A stretch of 31,075 nt of DNA from Penium margaritaceum (lineage: Eukaryota > Streptophyta > Zygnematophyceae > Desmidiales > Peniaceae). The notes under the pieces were generated by a model, which worked only from the letters and a program-made list of their open reading frames with translations, was not told where the DNA came from and searched no databases. Within the stretch, counting starts at the first letter, position 1. Each line of letters opens with the position of its first letter. The position numbers and the translations under genes were made by a program. The stretch spans positions 105,691 through 136,765 of the forward strand of contig SZWC01006725.1 in NCBI GenBank assembly GCA_023375785.1. Reading direction: 5' to 3'. Positions 8,393-18,395 of the stretch are shown one piece after another.

Positions 8393-10120
8393 TTGTCCAC
8401 ATTACCCTGCATGACTGAGCTTGAGCTGCGGTCGTGTCCTACTTCCTTGTCTGTCTCGCCATCCCCTGTGATCTCCTCTGCCCCCTTTCGTGACGACGTT
8501 GTGTGGCTTGATGATTGGCAGTCTCGGTTTGCGCCCCTTTCCACCGCATCCGCGTCTCTCGCTTGCTGCCATGTGACTGTCAATGACCTGGCGACACCGG
8601 TCCAGGACCCTGCCGAGACCTGGATCATCGACTCCGGAGCCACGCATCACATGACGGCCTCTCGCGAGGCCTTTAGTATGCTTGGTCCTGTTGGTGATGT
8701 CTCCGGGGTCCGGACGGGCTCCGGACAGGTGTTACCTGTCCGCGGTGTCGGCGTTGTTCGTTTCCGTGGTCCTGCCGGTGATATCTTCTTGACAGATGTC
8801 CTCTTTGTCCCACGTCTTGAGCTCAGCCTGCTGTCCGTCACTGCCCTTGACCGCATGAGCATGGACGTTGTGCACTCGCGTGGTGTTGGCACTATGTCGT
8901 TGCGTCCATCCGGTCTTGTCGTTTTGCACGCCACCGCCCGCGGCAACCTCTGGCACGTACTTAGTCTGTCCTCCTCCTTCCGTCCCCTCCCCGTTGGCCG
9001 CAACGGGCCATGTGTTTGTCACCAACACGCTGTCTCCACAGCACACCCGACTCTTGCATAGCCGCCTTCGCCACGTCCACTCTACTGTCGTAGACACCAT
9101 GCTCCACACCCAGCCGGCCAAGGGCCTTGACCCGGAGACTTTCCCTCTCCCATGCCCCACAGAGTGCATTGATTGCACTGAGGGCAAGATGCACAGGTCC
9201 ACATACCCTCTGTCCTCCTCCCGTGCATCCGCCCCTCTAGACCTGGTCCATTCCGATGTCATGGTTCCTCTCCATACCGAGTCTGTCGGAGAGCACGGCC
9301 GCTATGTCCTCACCCTCACGGACGACTACTCTCGATACCGCTGGGTCTTTTGCCTTCGGCAAAAGAGCAATGTCACCCGTGCCATTCTGGACTGGATTGT
9401 CCTTGCGGAGCGTGAGTGTGGTCGATCTCTTTGCCGCTTTCGCTCCGATCACGGTGGTGAGTACATGGATGAGACCACGACTTCCCTCGCCTCCCGCGTT
9501 ATCCACCACGAGACGTCCGCGTCCTACACTCCCACCCAGAACGGCGTCTTCGAGGGGTGGAAGCGTACCATGGCTGACGCCGTCCGCACCATGCGGGTTG
9601 AGTCTGGCCTCTCCGATGGCTTCTACTTTGAAGCCATGGCCTACATGACGTGGGTCTGAAACCGGATTCCCCACGGACCCCTTCCTCGTCAGTCCACACC
9701 GTACCAACACTGGTATGGTCAACGAGCCGACCTCCGCCCTGCTCGCATCTGGGACTGCGTGGCCATTGTGTGGCTGCCCGTCCCGCAACAGGGTGGCAAG
9801 CTCGCCCCCCACGGGCGTCCTTGCACCTTTCTTGGTGTCTCTCGTCAGTCCAAGGCTTGGCACTTCTGGGATCCCTCCAGACACTGCATCGTCGAGTCCC
9901 GCGATGCCCTCTTCTTTGAGGAGCTGTTTCTACGCGACCTCGTTTGCTCCGGGTCGTCGGTGTCCCTCCAGTCACTTGGGAGAGTGGTGATTCCGTCCTC
10001 CGTCCTGCCACTTCCGGGAGGTACATCACTTCGTCCCTCTGAACCAGCAATCCCCGTCGCGCCCGCTGGCCCCTCCGAGCTGGCAACCCTAGTCTCGCCC
10101 GCTACCCAATCTCGCTCGGT
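8393..10120 (+). pseudogene. E2 protease and integrase region (broken)
   Basis: The aspartic protease signature IDSGATHHM has its catalytic Asp at 8630. The reading frame shifts between about 8960 and 9000, within the GAG-pre-integrase region. The H/C zinc part is followed by the integrase core. The acidic triad is visible as the Asp of LVHSDV near 9253, the Asp of RSDHGGEY near 9448 and the Glu of NGVFEGW near 9550. A TGA at 9657-9659 interrupts a conserved W-V-x-NRIPH block. The frame continues through GRPCTFLGVS and WDPSRH, typical of the integrase C-terminal region, then shifts near 10105-10120. Roles would be polyprotein cleavage and cDNA insertion. It is inactive as it stands. Confidence 0.88.
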
Positions 10121-10623
10121 GGCCCCTCCGAGCCAGCAGCCCCAGTTGCGCCCGCTGGCCCCTCCGATCCAGCAGCCCCAGTCTCGCCTGCTGGCCCCTC
10201 CGAGCCAGCAGCCCCAGTTGCGCCCGCTAGCTCCTCCAAGCTAGTAGCCCCAGTTGCGCCCACTGGCCTCTCAAGGCCGATTGTCCAAGTCGCTCCCGCT
10301 GGCCCCTCCGAGCCAACAGCCCCTGTCGCATCCTCTGGTCCCTCTAGGCCAGTCGCCCCAGTCTTGTCCACTGGTCCCTTTGGGCCAGCCGCCCCAGTCG
10401 CTTCCACTAGTCCCTCCAGGCCAGCTCCCCCATTCGCGCCCGCCGGCCCTTCCGGGCCGACGGCCCCAGTCACATCCGCTGGCCCCTCCGGGCCAGCAGC
10501 CCCAGTCGCGTCCGCTGGTCCCTTCGGGCCAGCAATCCCGTCCACCTCCGTCGGCCCATCAGGCTTGGTGCCATCTCCTGCCCTGCCGCGCTACACGCAT
10601 GGCCAAGGCGGCAGCCTCTGACC
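10121..10623 (+). pseudogene. E2 Pro/Ala-rich linker between integrase and RT, tandem repeats
   Basis: In frame 2 this reads as about a dozen 36-base units of the type GPS-x-PAAPV-x-PA, ending at a TGA near 10621. Copia polyproteins often have a low-complexity linker here. Units differ mainly by transitions: the unit near 10232-10265 has CTAGTAG where others have CCAGCAG. The opposite strand reads collagen-like GxP triplets, an unavoidable consequence of the repeat. Confidence 0.7.
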
Positions 10624-11497
10624 CAGACCGTGAGTGAGCGCACAGAGCGCAGCACCTCGCCCAGTGGCGTCTCGGCCCCTTGTCGCGCCACGTGTCTCTT
10701 CCACTTCTACGGTCGTGAGTGGGGACCCTGGCACTAAGGCCCTCGGCCTGACCACCTCGGCTATCATTACAGACCTTCATCCAGGCTCTGCACTGGGCTA
10801 CGCCATGCTTCATCACGAGCATTGGCATGCTGTCGCGGCTGCACTCACACGCATCCCACCTAGAGCTCGAGATGCACTTGCTCTGTCACTCCACTCCATA
10901 GCACGCCTGGAGGACCCAGCCACCTTGCTCGAGGCTCGAGCCTCCCCTGAGGCCGCACACTAGGATGCTGCCTGCGCTGACGAGCTCGCTGCTATCCGAG
11001 AGCACCACGTGTATGACCTCGTTGACCTCCTTATAGGTCGGAAGGCCATAAGTGCCAAGTCGGTCTTTCGGTGCAAATGGGAGCCCGACGGTTCCTTGGA
11101 AAAGTACAAGGCCCGCCTCACAGCCAAGGGGTTTGCTCAGGTCCCTGGGGTCGATTATGACCAGATCTTTGCCCCAGCTGGCCAGTTCTCCACGAGCCGG
11201 GCGCTCTTTAGCCTGGTTGCCCAGCATGGGTGGGAGCCGCATCAGATGGACGTGAGTAACGCCTTCCTCCATGGTTCACTAGAGGGTGAGGAGCTCTACA
11301 TGGTGTAGCCTCCAGGCTTCGACGATGGCACTGAGAGAGTCTGGCGGCTGCGAAAGGCCCTCTATGGCCTGAAGCATTTGCCTCGGTGCAAGAACCAGGA
11401 GATCACCAGCACGCTCCTTCGCGGTGGCCTTCAACGCAGCATCGCTGACCCCGCACTGTTTGTCAGCCCACGAGGCCAAACCCTCGCCGCTGTCCTG

Positions 11498-11509
11498 GTC
11501 GTTGACAAT
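11498..11509 (+). other. E2 RT active-site motif, VVDN in place of YVDD
   Basis: The codons GTC GTT GAC AAT stand where copia RT has Tyr/Phe-Val-Asp-Asp. GAT to AAT removes the second catalytic Asp. The change is G to A at a former CpG. Confidence 0.8.
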
Positions 11510-12282
11510 CTCCTCATTGTGTCGCCTGACATGGGTGACGTCCAACGTGTCAAGGACCTGTTGCACACCACCTACTAGATGAAGGATCTCGGGTCTGCCC
11601 GAGTCTTCCTGGGCATGGAGCTCGCGCATGATCACTCCCAAGGCACTCTGCACGTCCACCACGCTGCCTATGTGCAGACCCTGTCCACTAGCTTTGCTCA
11701 GGACCTACCCCTCGTGCCCAGCGCATCTTCACCCATGTTACCTGATGGCCAGGTGAAGCTGAAGAGTCCTGACCCAGCCGTTGTGGAGGAGCCAGTTGAA
11801 GTGATCACATATCTGCGAGTCATCGGGTCACTAATGTTCCTAGCGACGACGACGCGCCCAGACATCGCATTCGCCGTCAACCTCCTGGCTCAGTTTTCTC
11901 AGGAGCCGCATCACCTCCACTTTGAGGCCGCGATCCGAGTACTGTGCTACGTCGTCTCGACTCCTCGGTGAGGTCTCATGTTCCGCCGCCAGCCGTCTGT
12001 CGTCGTGGTGGGCTACACCGACAGTGACTGGGCCGGCAATCCAGATGGCAAGAGTCGCACAGGTTGGATCTTCTTGATCAGCGGCATAGCTGTGTCCTCG
12101 CGTAGTGGCAGGCAGGGGTGCATTGGACGCAACATTGCTGAGGCTGAGTACGTGGCCCTTGGCTTAGGCGCGTGTGAGAGTGTGTGGTTGCGTCGTCTAT
12201 TGTCCGAGTTGCGCCAGTCCGTCGCATCCGTCACGTTGCATTGTGAGAATGAGAGTGCCATGGCCATCGCCGACAATGACGG

Positions 12283-13130
12283 TGTTAAGATTTGAGATCA
12301 TTAAATCGTAATTGACTGAGACCAAGAATAGCGCAACCAATTGCAATTCAGCTCTGAAGTTCCAACACAGATGTCTCGTTCATCAGGAACTCCTGGCATG
12401 CGATAACTCAAATAAAGTACAAGTCCAACTCCAATTCCCGGGTACAAATGTAACATGTCAAAAGCATCTCCCCTTGGAACAAGTATAATGATAGCGTTGA
12501 GTCTCGCTTCTTTAAATCCTGAAGCTCCGGCACACCTTGCGCTGTTGTTCACCTCGTACGGTGAATAGTGCAAGACGGCAATCTGCCGTCAGGAGCCGGC
12601 AGATCCTTGGGGTGCGGTCACACCGAGTCTTTGTTGTTCTTTTGGAAACCCCCCCATATCCATGGAACTCCTCTTGATTTATTCATTTGTCGTGAGCCGT
12701 TGATCCCGTGAAGATAGATTTTCCTGAACCCTCAGATTGCGTTTTATAATCGATCTCTCGATCGACTATCGAACTTTGTCCGGAGAGTGTCCGGCTCCTC
12801 TGTGCTTCTTGTGCTCGCACTTCGTCGCCTCTCCACGTCAGCACCCTGCCTGGTCTCTCCTCTTGCGTTGAGTCACTTGCTGCGACAGTGCAATCCCTGC
12901 CGACATATATGGTGCAGCTCAATAGGGTATCGACATGAACAGGTACACAGTGGGCAGGGCGAGGCATAGGATAACCCTCTCTCCTAACCCCAAGAGCAGA
13001 GCAGAGAAGTAGTGTAGAGTGGCATAGGTGACGGTGGGGGAGGAGAGATAGTGGCATCTCTCCCCTCCCTCACTGTCCTTATGCTCTACGTGGGTTTGGG
13101 ACATATCTGCCTTTTTGCCCTTTTGTAACA
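12283..13130. mobile_element. Solo LTR (848 bp) inserted in the E2 RNase H region
   Basis: It begins TGTTAAG and ends TGTAACA, so the 5-bp ends TGTTA and TAACA are perfect inverted repeats with canonical TG and CA. It is flanked on both sides by GACGG (12278-12282 and 13131-13135), a perfect 5-bp target duplication. Removing one GACGG copy and the LTR joins RNase H in frame: NDG is followed directly by VHHTRTKHI. It contains no coding block. A TTTTATAAT at about 12741-12749 could be a TATA element. It does not resemble the other LTRs here, so it is from another family. Confidence 0.93.
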
Positions 13131-13413
13131 GACGGCGTACATCATACACGCACAAAGCACATCAACGTTGAGTATCACTATGTGCGTTCATTGTTGCATG
13201 ACAGCAACATCAGCATTGTATGGGTTGAGACAGCACAATAGCTAGCTGACTTCTTGAACAAGGCACTGAAGCGCAACTCGTTCAAGAAGGTCGTGAGTTT
13301 GGTTGGTATGCGTCTGTGAGTGGCTCTCTCTGTCCTTGTCTGCGTCTCTGCGTGCCCTGGAGGAGTCTTGTTGTTGAGTGTGTCTTTGCCCGCCCATGTG
13401 CACTACGCCTGTG

Positions 13414-13426
13414 AGACATGGAGGAG
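13414..13426 (+). other. E2 polypurine tract
   Basis: The purine-rich GAGACATGGAGGAG directly precedes the 3' LTR start TGTTGG. It is the expected primer for plus-strand synthesis. X has GGGGGAG at the same place. Confidence 0.65.
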
Positions 13427-14258
13427 TGTTGGTTTTTGCGTATCTCTCATTGTGCTCTATTGTGTGCTCCCAGCTTGTGCACATCAACGTGCAGATGACT
13501 GACGGCGAGACTCGATGCTGCTGGAGTGTCATCCGGTGGAGTTGACGCACGCTGAGGCCTACTCGCAGTTCGCTGGAGCCTCCTCCCTCCGGCAACGTGC
13601 CCAGCTCCATCGGCAGGCCTCCTCGGCGGTCGGGCCGCCGGCGGTCACTGCCATCGCAGATGTTGTCTGCATGCTCCCAGAGCTGGTTCTGACTGTGCCG
13701 TTGCGTCTGCAACATCATGCTTTGCCTAGGGTCCGTGACTCTTGCTGCGTGGCATTGTTTGGCATTGTAGATTGTCGTAGGCACTGCCTGAGTTCGGGCA
13801 GCCATAACTCTTTGCTGCTATTTTCTAGTTGATTCTGACCACACGACTGCGTTTGCAGCATCGGTATTATGCTATTGTCCAATTTCAGGCAAAACGGACG
13901 ACGCCCAGGTTTTGGGCTGTCGGGAGTCTGGCAGGGCTCACTGAGAAAACCCCGCTTGCCAGAAAACAGGTCTAGGACTGTTTTCTGATCGGCTGGTTAG
14001 CTAAGTAACAAGTTCTACACTAGTGGGGTGGAGCTAGGACTTGGAGGGGTCTCCCATTGTTGCTCATTCTTCATTCCTAATGAGTCACTTTCAGTTTTCA
14101 GCTGCTTTCTGGCGCTAACACTGGCGCGCGCATTTCTGAGTAACAAACCCAGAGCTTCTAGACTTAGTCTCTAGAGCAGCAGACTGAGGGGGCAACACAC
14201 TTAAGCAACTAGCGTTGCATCAACAACGCTGCTGCCGCAACCTGCTGCCTAGTTTTCC
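13427..14258 (+). repeat. E2 3' LTR
   Basis: It starts TGTTGGTTTTTGCGTATCTC and ends TAGTTTTCC. It aligns along its length with 4298-5146. The stretch 13320-13413 between the pol stop and the purine tract is non-coding. Confidence 0.85.
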
Positions 14259-14263
14259 TTTAA

Positions 14264-14433
14264 GCAACGCTGTTGCTTACTACTACTGCTGGCTGCTCGC
14301 TGCTCGCCGCTCGCTACTTGCTACTTGCTATTACTGCTGCTGCCCGTTGCCGCCTGCTACAACTGCCGCGTGTTGCTGCTGCTGCTAGCATCTATGCCAG
14401 CAGCTACTGGCGGCTGCCGCCTGCTGTAGTTGC
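14264..14433. repeat. Direct repeat A', just outside the E2 3' LTR
   Basis: This is the diverged copy of 4129-4297 and belongs to the E4 CAG-rich leader (minus strand). The match to A stops at 14433, the position equivalent to the last base before the E2 5' LTR. Confidence 0.7.
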
Positions 14434-14610
14434 CGCCTGCTGCTGCTGTTGCTAGCGCCTGCTGCTGCTGTTGCTAGCATGCTGAAGACGGGTGACGTTG
14501 GCGGTAGTCGGGTGACGTCGACAGGTCCTAGTGAATCGGCTACAGCGATGACGCTCAGTGCTGCTGTTCTGCTTTGTCTTTGCTACGCAGCTCGGCGAGA
14601 AATGTCTCGC

Positions 14611-14623
14611 TGCTCTGATATCA
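14611..14623 (-). other. E4 primer-binding site (minus strand)
   Basis: The minus strand reads TGATATCAGAGCA, one mismatch from the initiator tRNA-Met PBS TGGTATCAGAGC. The preceding minus-strand bases end TTCTCA, a canonical CA terminus for an LTR at 14624 onward. Confidence 0.65.
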
Positions 14624-15845
14624 TGAGAAGATGTATGGAAGCTTCCCAGTAACACAGCCGCTGACTAGGCGTCAATGCCTGGTCAGACGGTGGTGATAGT
14701 CACATGTTGTAAACACAACGACAAGAGTCTGGCTAGGAGACACAATTCAAAGTGTCAGAATGCTTCAATAGCATTTGCACAGAGAGATGAAAAATGACAG
14801 TTCCACAGCATAAAAACTTGCCGCGGCGCACGGCGGGTGTCGCACGTGGCAGTGCAAGGTCTGTTCTAAAACCGGCCCAGAACCACTGTTTTGGTCGTAA
14901 CTCAGCGCAAACAGGTCAGAACGCTACGTCGTCTGAACCTAAATATGCAAAATCTCAAGCCAAACGCTACGACATGTCATATGCATGCATCTGGCATCAA
15001 ATGGTGGACATACGATGCAAAAACATGCAAATCGGGCGCACGGCCAGTCCACCGATGAACTCCTACGTGTTGTAGAAAACCCGCAGAAGGTCCCATGCAG
15101 CATCCAAGACTCTGGGATGGTCGTCGTTCAGCTTCAAGCAGGTGGTCCGCCACCAGAAGACGCACCGGCGCCACCAGGATCCCCATCAGGGATCGGCACA
15201 GGCATGGGCACGGCCGAGTGGTCACAGTGAATTGTACAGGTGGACGGGAACGTCACAAACCACAACAAATTTATCCAGTAGCTCACTGCACAAGCCTGTG
15301 GAGTATTCCTGAGGACGGGGTTTTCAAGTCCTCGGGCCACGAGGACTGCGAGCGATGCTAAGCCTATCGTTCTCTCCCTTGTAACCTTGTGGCTCGTCAC
15401 TCAATAGGGGTATGTCCTGTGACTCGTGTGTTCTATCGCGGACCGTAGCACACTTGCAAAGCATCCGACCCCATGGCTCCTATTGTTGCTCCTTGACCTA
15501 GCTTTGGTGCACTCACCTTCACCTGGCCTATCTACACGTCCGCAGCTGCAAGACAGCTCCCACTAGGCACCGGAGCCTTGCTCCAGCAATGCGTCACTTT
15601 CCACATTGGTCTTTCACCCACTTTGCATGTATTGGCTTTGTATGTCCACCAATCTGTGTCAGTCTAGTGCTTGTGTGTTGTCACTGCGTTGAGCTCAAGA
15701 TTCCGCATCCATAGGTTTGTATGCTTTTGCGTTTGGATGTGTGCGGTGAATTACAGTAAAAACAACAGTGTTCAGCTAGTTTCCGGAGACACTGAGATGC
15801 CATGACACACGGCTTGACAAGCGCCCACAACAACTATTTATCTCA
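14624..15845 (-). repeat. Probable E4 5' LTR, outer end uncertain; no gene seen
   Basis: The stretch between the E4 PBS and X has no coding block I can support. On the minus strand an LTR ending TCTCA would start TGAGA. Plus-strand TCTCA occurs at 15841-15845 (1.2-kb LTR) and near 14953 (0.3-kb LTR). Without a second LTR copy I cannot choose. Short open frames at 14985-15361 look accidental. Confidence 0.35.
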
Positions 15846-15847
15846 TG

Positions 15848-15853
15848 TTCTTG
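15848..15853. other. Target-site duplication of X, left copy
   Basis: TTCTTG lies immediately before the X 5' LTR and recurs at 28941-28946 after its 3' LTR, 13 kb away. Five or six bases are duplicated, depending on the exact LTR end. Confidence 0.8.
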
Positions 15854-16068
15854 TGTTGGTTTGTGTGGCTTCCACCCGTCATGACCGACACTGCTGGTTT
15901 ACCAATACACCCACATTTGGGGTATATGGTAGAGGAGGGCGTGACAACACGACAGGCCTCTGGACTGCACCCAGACTTCTCCAGCACCTACTACAGCGCG
16001 GGCGAGGCGTGATCGATGCGTTCCGGTAGCCCTGTTGGCTTCTCCGGAGTTAGGAGAGTTTTTTCGGT

Positions 16069-16118
16069 GGGTTCAGACCCATGCACCCGGTGGATTGTAC
16101 CGATGCAACGAGGAGACC
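16069..16118 (+). other. Bulged hairpin, LTR copy a
   Basis: The stem GCAC-C-CGGT pairs with ACCG-(A/G)TGC around a 6-7 nt loop, with one unpaired C in the 5' arm. In the 3' LTR copy (22035-22085) the stem is perfect apart from the bulge. It is followed by GAGGAGACC as in the other copies. Confidence 0.55.
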
Positions 16119-16214
16119 CGGTGGATGTACTAGCATTTCCGATGTTCGAAAAGCTGTTTTGGATGTCTGGACACTGATTTGCAGATTTTCTAGCACTGCT
16201 CATGTTTTCTCGGC

Positions 16215-16263
16215 GGTCGAGACCCGGGCACTCGGAAAGCTGTTCCGGTGCCTCGAGGAGACC
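16215..16263 (+). other. Bulged hairpin, LTR copy b
   Basis: GGTCGAGACCC precedes GGCAC-T-CGGAA, loop AGCTG, then TTCCGGTGCC. All ten pairs match and only the T is unpaired. GAGGAGACC follows. The same sequence lies at 28636-28684 in the 3' LTR. Confidence 0.65.
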
Positions 16264-16521
16264 ACCGTTATTGTTATAGTGGTGTACGCAGTGTGTTCTC
16301 CCCGCAGACTCATTTGGGTTCAGCGAGGGTGACGGGGCCCGGTGCGGCTTGCCATCGGCGCCCCTACTTAAGCCCGCTCGGGTCTCATTTGTACTCTCTC
16401 CTTGTTCTTTTATATTCAGCGTTCCAGACTTAGCCCAATTCTTGCCGCCTTGCATCGCACTCACACACAGAGCTCATGTTCGTTGTTGCATGGGCCTGCA
16501 TGCCCTAAAATGTTTCCAGTT

Positions 16522-16534
16522 TGCTATCAGAGCA
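16522..16534 (+). other. X primer-binding site
   Basis: TGCTATCAGAGCA has the TATCAGAGC core of the initiator tRNA-Met PBS and lies just inside the 5' LTR. Confidence 0.75.
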
Positions 16535-16544
16535 CAAGGGGGTG

Positions 16545-17110
16545 TGTGTGCAGCAGAAGCAGCAGCAGTGGGCGGAACGCAAAGAGAACGCGCCACGTGG
16601 CGCCACGCCAGCAGCAGCGTGAGGGAGCGCGATACGACTACACGTGAACGCCACAGGGGCGGTGAGCCGCAAACAACAGCACTAGCGACTGCGACGGCAA
16701 CAGCAACAGCAGCAGCAGGCAAAGCATCCGCGGCAGATGCAGGGCTACGCAGACGGAGCAATAGCAGCAGCGTAGCTGCCCAAAGCAACAGCAGCAGCAG
16801 CAGCGCATCAGCCGCTGCGGCAGCGGCGTCAGGAGCAGCAGCATATAGCGGCAGCAACAGCAGCCACTACAACAGCGGCGGCAACATCAACAGCGTGCAA
16901 CAGCAACGGCAGCAGCACCAGCGTGCAGCAGCAGCGGTGACAGCAGCAAGCAGCAACAGCGACAGTAGCAAGCAGCAGCAACAGCTGCGGCGGAAACAGC
17001 AAGCAGCAACAGCAGCAGCAATAGCAAAAGCAGCAGCAGCAGCAAAAGCAGCAGCAGCAACAACAACCGCAGCAGCTGCACCTGCCGCTGCAGCTGCTGC
17101 TGCAGCTGCG
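16545..17110 (+). repeat. X leader: CAG-rich imperfect tract
   Basis: Dense CAG/CAA/GCA triplets follow the PBS. A poly-Ala/Ser open frame crosses it, but it starts inside the LTR and runs through the assembly gap, so I do not call it a gene. The same kind of tract follows the PBS in E2 and E4. Confidence 0.75.
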
Positions 17111-17340
17111 AGGAGGGCCTCGCAGCCCTCCTCTAAGGGGGGGCCCTCTGAGGGGGCCCGTCGGCCCCGTTCGCCCCCCTCCCCTCTTCTTGAGGGGGCC
17201 CTCGGAGGGCTCCGTCGAGCCCCTCCGAGGGGCCCCTCGGAGGAGCCCCTCACAGGGGCCCGTCGGCCCCGTCGGCTCCATCGGCCGACCGACAGAGGGG
17301 CCGACAACGGAGAGGGGCGGACCCCCCCCCCCCCCCCCCC
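17111..17340. repeat. GC-rich inverted-repeat tract running into poly-C
   Basis: Repeated GGGGCCC and CCTCGGAGGG blocks in both orientations fold strongly on themselves. The tract ends in a run of C at the gap edge, so the local assembly is unreliable. Confidence 0.6.
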
Positions 17341-17435
17341 NNNNNNNNNNNNNNNNNNNNNNNNNNNNNNNNNNNNNNNNNNNNNNNNNNNNNNNNNNNN
17401 NNNNNNNNNNNNNNNNNNNNNNNNNNNNNNNNNNN
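17341..17435. other. Assembly gap, 95 N inside a poly-C run
   Basis: Ninety-five N are bounded by C homopolymers on both sides. The true length is unknown. Open frames crossing it are not meaningful. Confidence 0.98.
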
Positions 17436-17503
17436 CCCCCCCCCCCCCCGGTTCCCTCCTCGCTCCCTCCTCCGTCCCCCCCCCCACCACACTCGCTCAC
17501 TCA

Positions 17504-17532
17504 CTCGCTCGCTCGCTCAGCGAGCGAGCGAG
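17504..17532. other. (CTCG)n palindrome
   Basis: CTCGCTCGCTCGCT (17504-17517) and its exact reverse complement (17519-17532) are separated by one base, a near-perfect cruciform-forming repeat. The stretch to 18395 is otherwise without a supported gene. Confidence 0.75.
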
Positions 17533-18395
17533 CGAGCGTACACGGGAGGGAGGGCCGGATAAGCCGGACACCTCCCCCCCCCTTCCTTGTTTTCTCCATT
17601 TGCCCACCTTAGGGGCAATCGAGAAAAGGGGGGGGGCGAGGAACAAACAATATGAAAAGGGATACGCCTGAAAGCGAGTAGAAAAGAAAAAGAAAAAACA
17701 AAAACAAAAAAAGGCGAGGGCTTAAGGCAAGCAGAGGGGAGAACTAGGAAAGAAAAAAGGGGTGTGGAGGGTGAGGGCAAAAGACAAAAAGTAACACAAA
17801 AGGGGGCCTGAGGGCTAGAGAATAACGATAAAAAAAGGGAATCGTCCAACTAATACCGCCGCAGCAATAGTAGGTTTCATAGCAGCAATAGCCGTATCGG
17901 GCGGAGTTGCAACGACTACATAGTGCGGCGGCTGCGCCAACGCTTGCAGTTTTGCCTTCCCAGCCAATAGCGGATTGTGCGTCGACGCCGATCTCCACTT
18001 CGAGACGCATCCTAGACCGGCGTCTTCCTGGGGCCCGTGGATTGGTGCACGCACGTCACTCCGTAGGATCGACGGCAGATTCAAGTCTTTCCATCTCCAA
18101 GGGTCGGGTCGTCTACCGCTTGGAGCAGCAGCTACACCAGCAGCCGCCACCCATTCTCGTCTTGGAGCAGTCTTTGCTCTATTAGTGGCAGCAGCATTAG
18201 TAGCCACAGTTAGTCAGACTCTAGTCTCCGGGCGTGCTGTGGTAGTGCAACTTGTCCCGTCTGGTCACGTTTGCTGACCCAGACGCTGTGACCTCCAGGA
18301 GTGACAGTACCTACTGGCCTCATTCTCTCCCGTGACTTAGTGTTTACCACCGGGAGTAGGTGCCCTTAGTACCTATCCATCGTCCAGCGCACAAG

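Larger units (their letters stand above)
10634..13319 (+). pseudogene. E2 reverse transcriptase and RNase H, interrupted by a solo LTR
   Basis: One frame runs from 10634 to 12282 and resumes at 13131. RT blocks in order: LTAKGFAQVPGVDYDQIFAP near 11120-11175, HQMDVSNAFLHGSLE, and PPGFDDGTERVWRLRKALYG. The active site is VVDN at 11498-11509 instead of YVDD, so the second catalytic Asp is lost. The MKDLG block follows at 11579, then TRPDIAFAVNLLAQFS. RNase H shows YTDSDWAGNPDGKSRTG and AEAEYVALG, then a break at NDG, then TRTKHINVEYHYVRS and LADFLNKAL. The terminal stop is TGA at 13317-13319. In-frame TAGs at 10961, 11306, 11576 and 13239 all replace Gln-compatible positions (11306 in the conserved QPPGF block). 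TGA at 11969 fits a CGA Arg codon. Confidence 0.92.
4298..14258 (+). mobile_element. E2: full-length, decayed Ty1/copia retrotransposon
   Basis: Two direct LTRs (4298-5146 and 13427-14258) begin TGTTGG and end in TTTTCC. Between them lie a PBS, a structured CAG-rich leader, gag, protease, integrase, RT and RNase H in copia order, and a purine tract. In the first 260 bases of the LTRs I count about 25 differences, mostly transitions, so the insertion is old. It lies inside the leader of the minus-strand element E4. A solo LTR interrupts its RNase H region. Several frameshifts and more than ten TAG stops make it non-functional. Confidence 0.92.
2654..14623 (-). mobile_element. E4: minus-strand copia remnant interrupted by E2
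   Basis: Reading the minus strand: a PBS at 14623-14611, then a CAG-rich leader (14610-14264, continuing at 4297-3800 beyond E2), a TGACGTCA array (3796-3719) and gag (3595-2654). The order is the same as in E2. Everything from the zinc knuckle onward and the 3' LTR is missing. The 5' LTR should lie to the right of 14623. E4 is the oldest layer of this locus. Confidence 0.65.
15854..16519 (+). repeat. X 5' LTR
   Basis: It starts TGTTGGTTTGTGTGGCTTCC. The end is set by the match to the 3' LTR (28940) and by the PBS two bases later. It contains two copies of the bulged hairpin (16069-16118 and 16215-16263). Confidence 0.85.

Noticed and set aside
10102..10545. Minus-strand 147-residue collagen-like frame (G-x-P/G-x-E triplets)
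   Set aside because: It is the antisense shadow of the Pro/Ala linker repeats of E2, whose plus-strand frame fits between integrase and RT.
14977..15361. Possible host exon between E2 and X
   Set aside because: Overlapping short frames on both strands, no domain and no splice-supported structure. The position fits the expected LTR of E4.
16349..17671. A 440-codon plus-strand frame through the X leader
   Set aside because: It begins inside the LTR, is poly-Ala/Ser from CAG repeats, and is carried through 95 N and poly-C. Its length is artificial.
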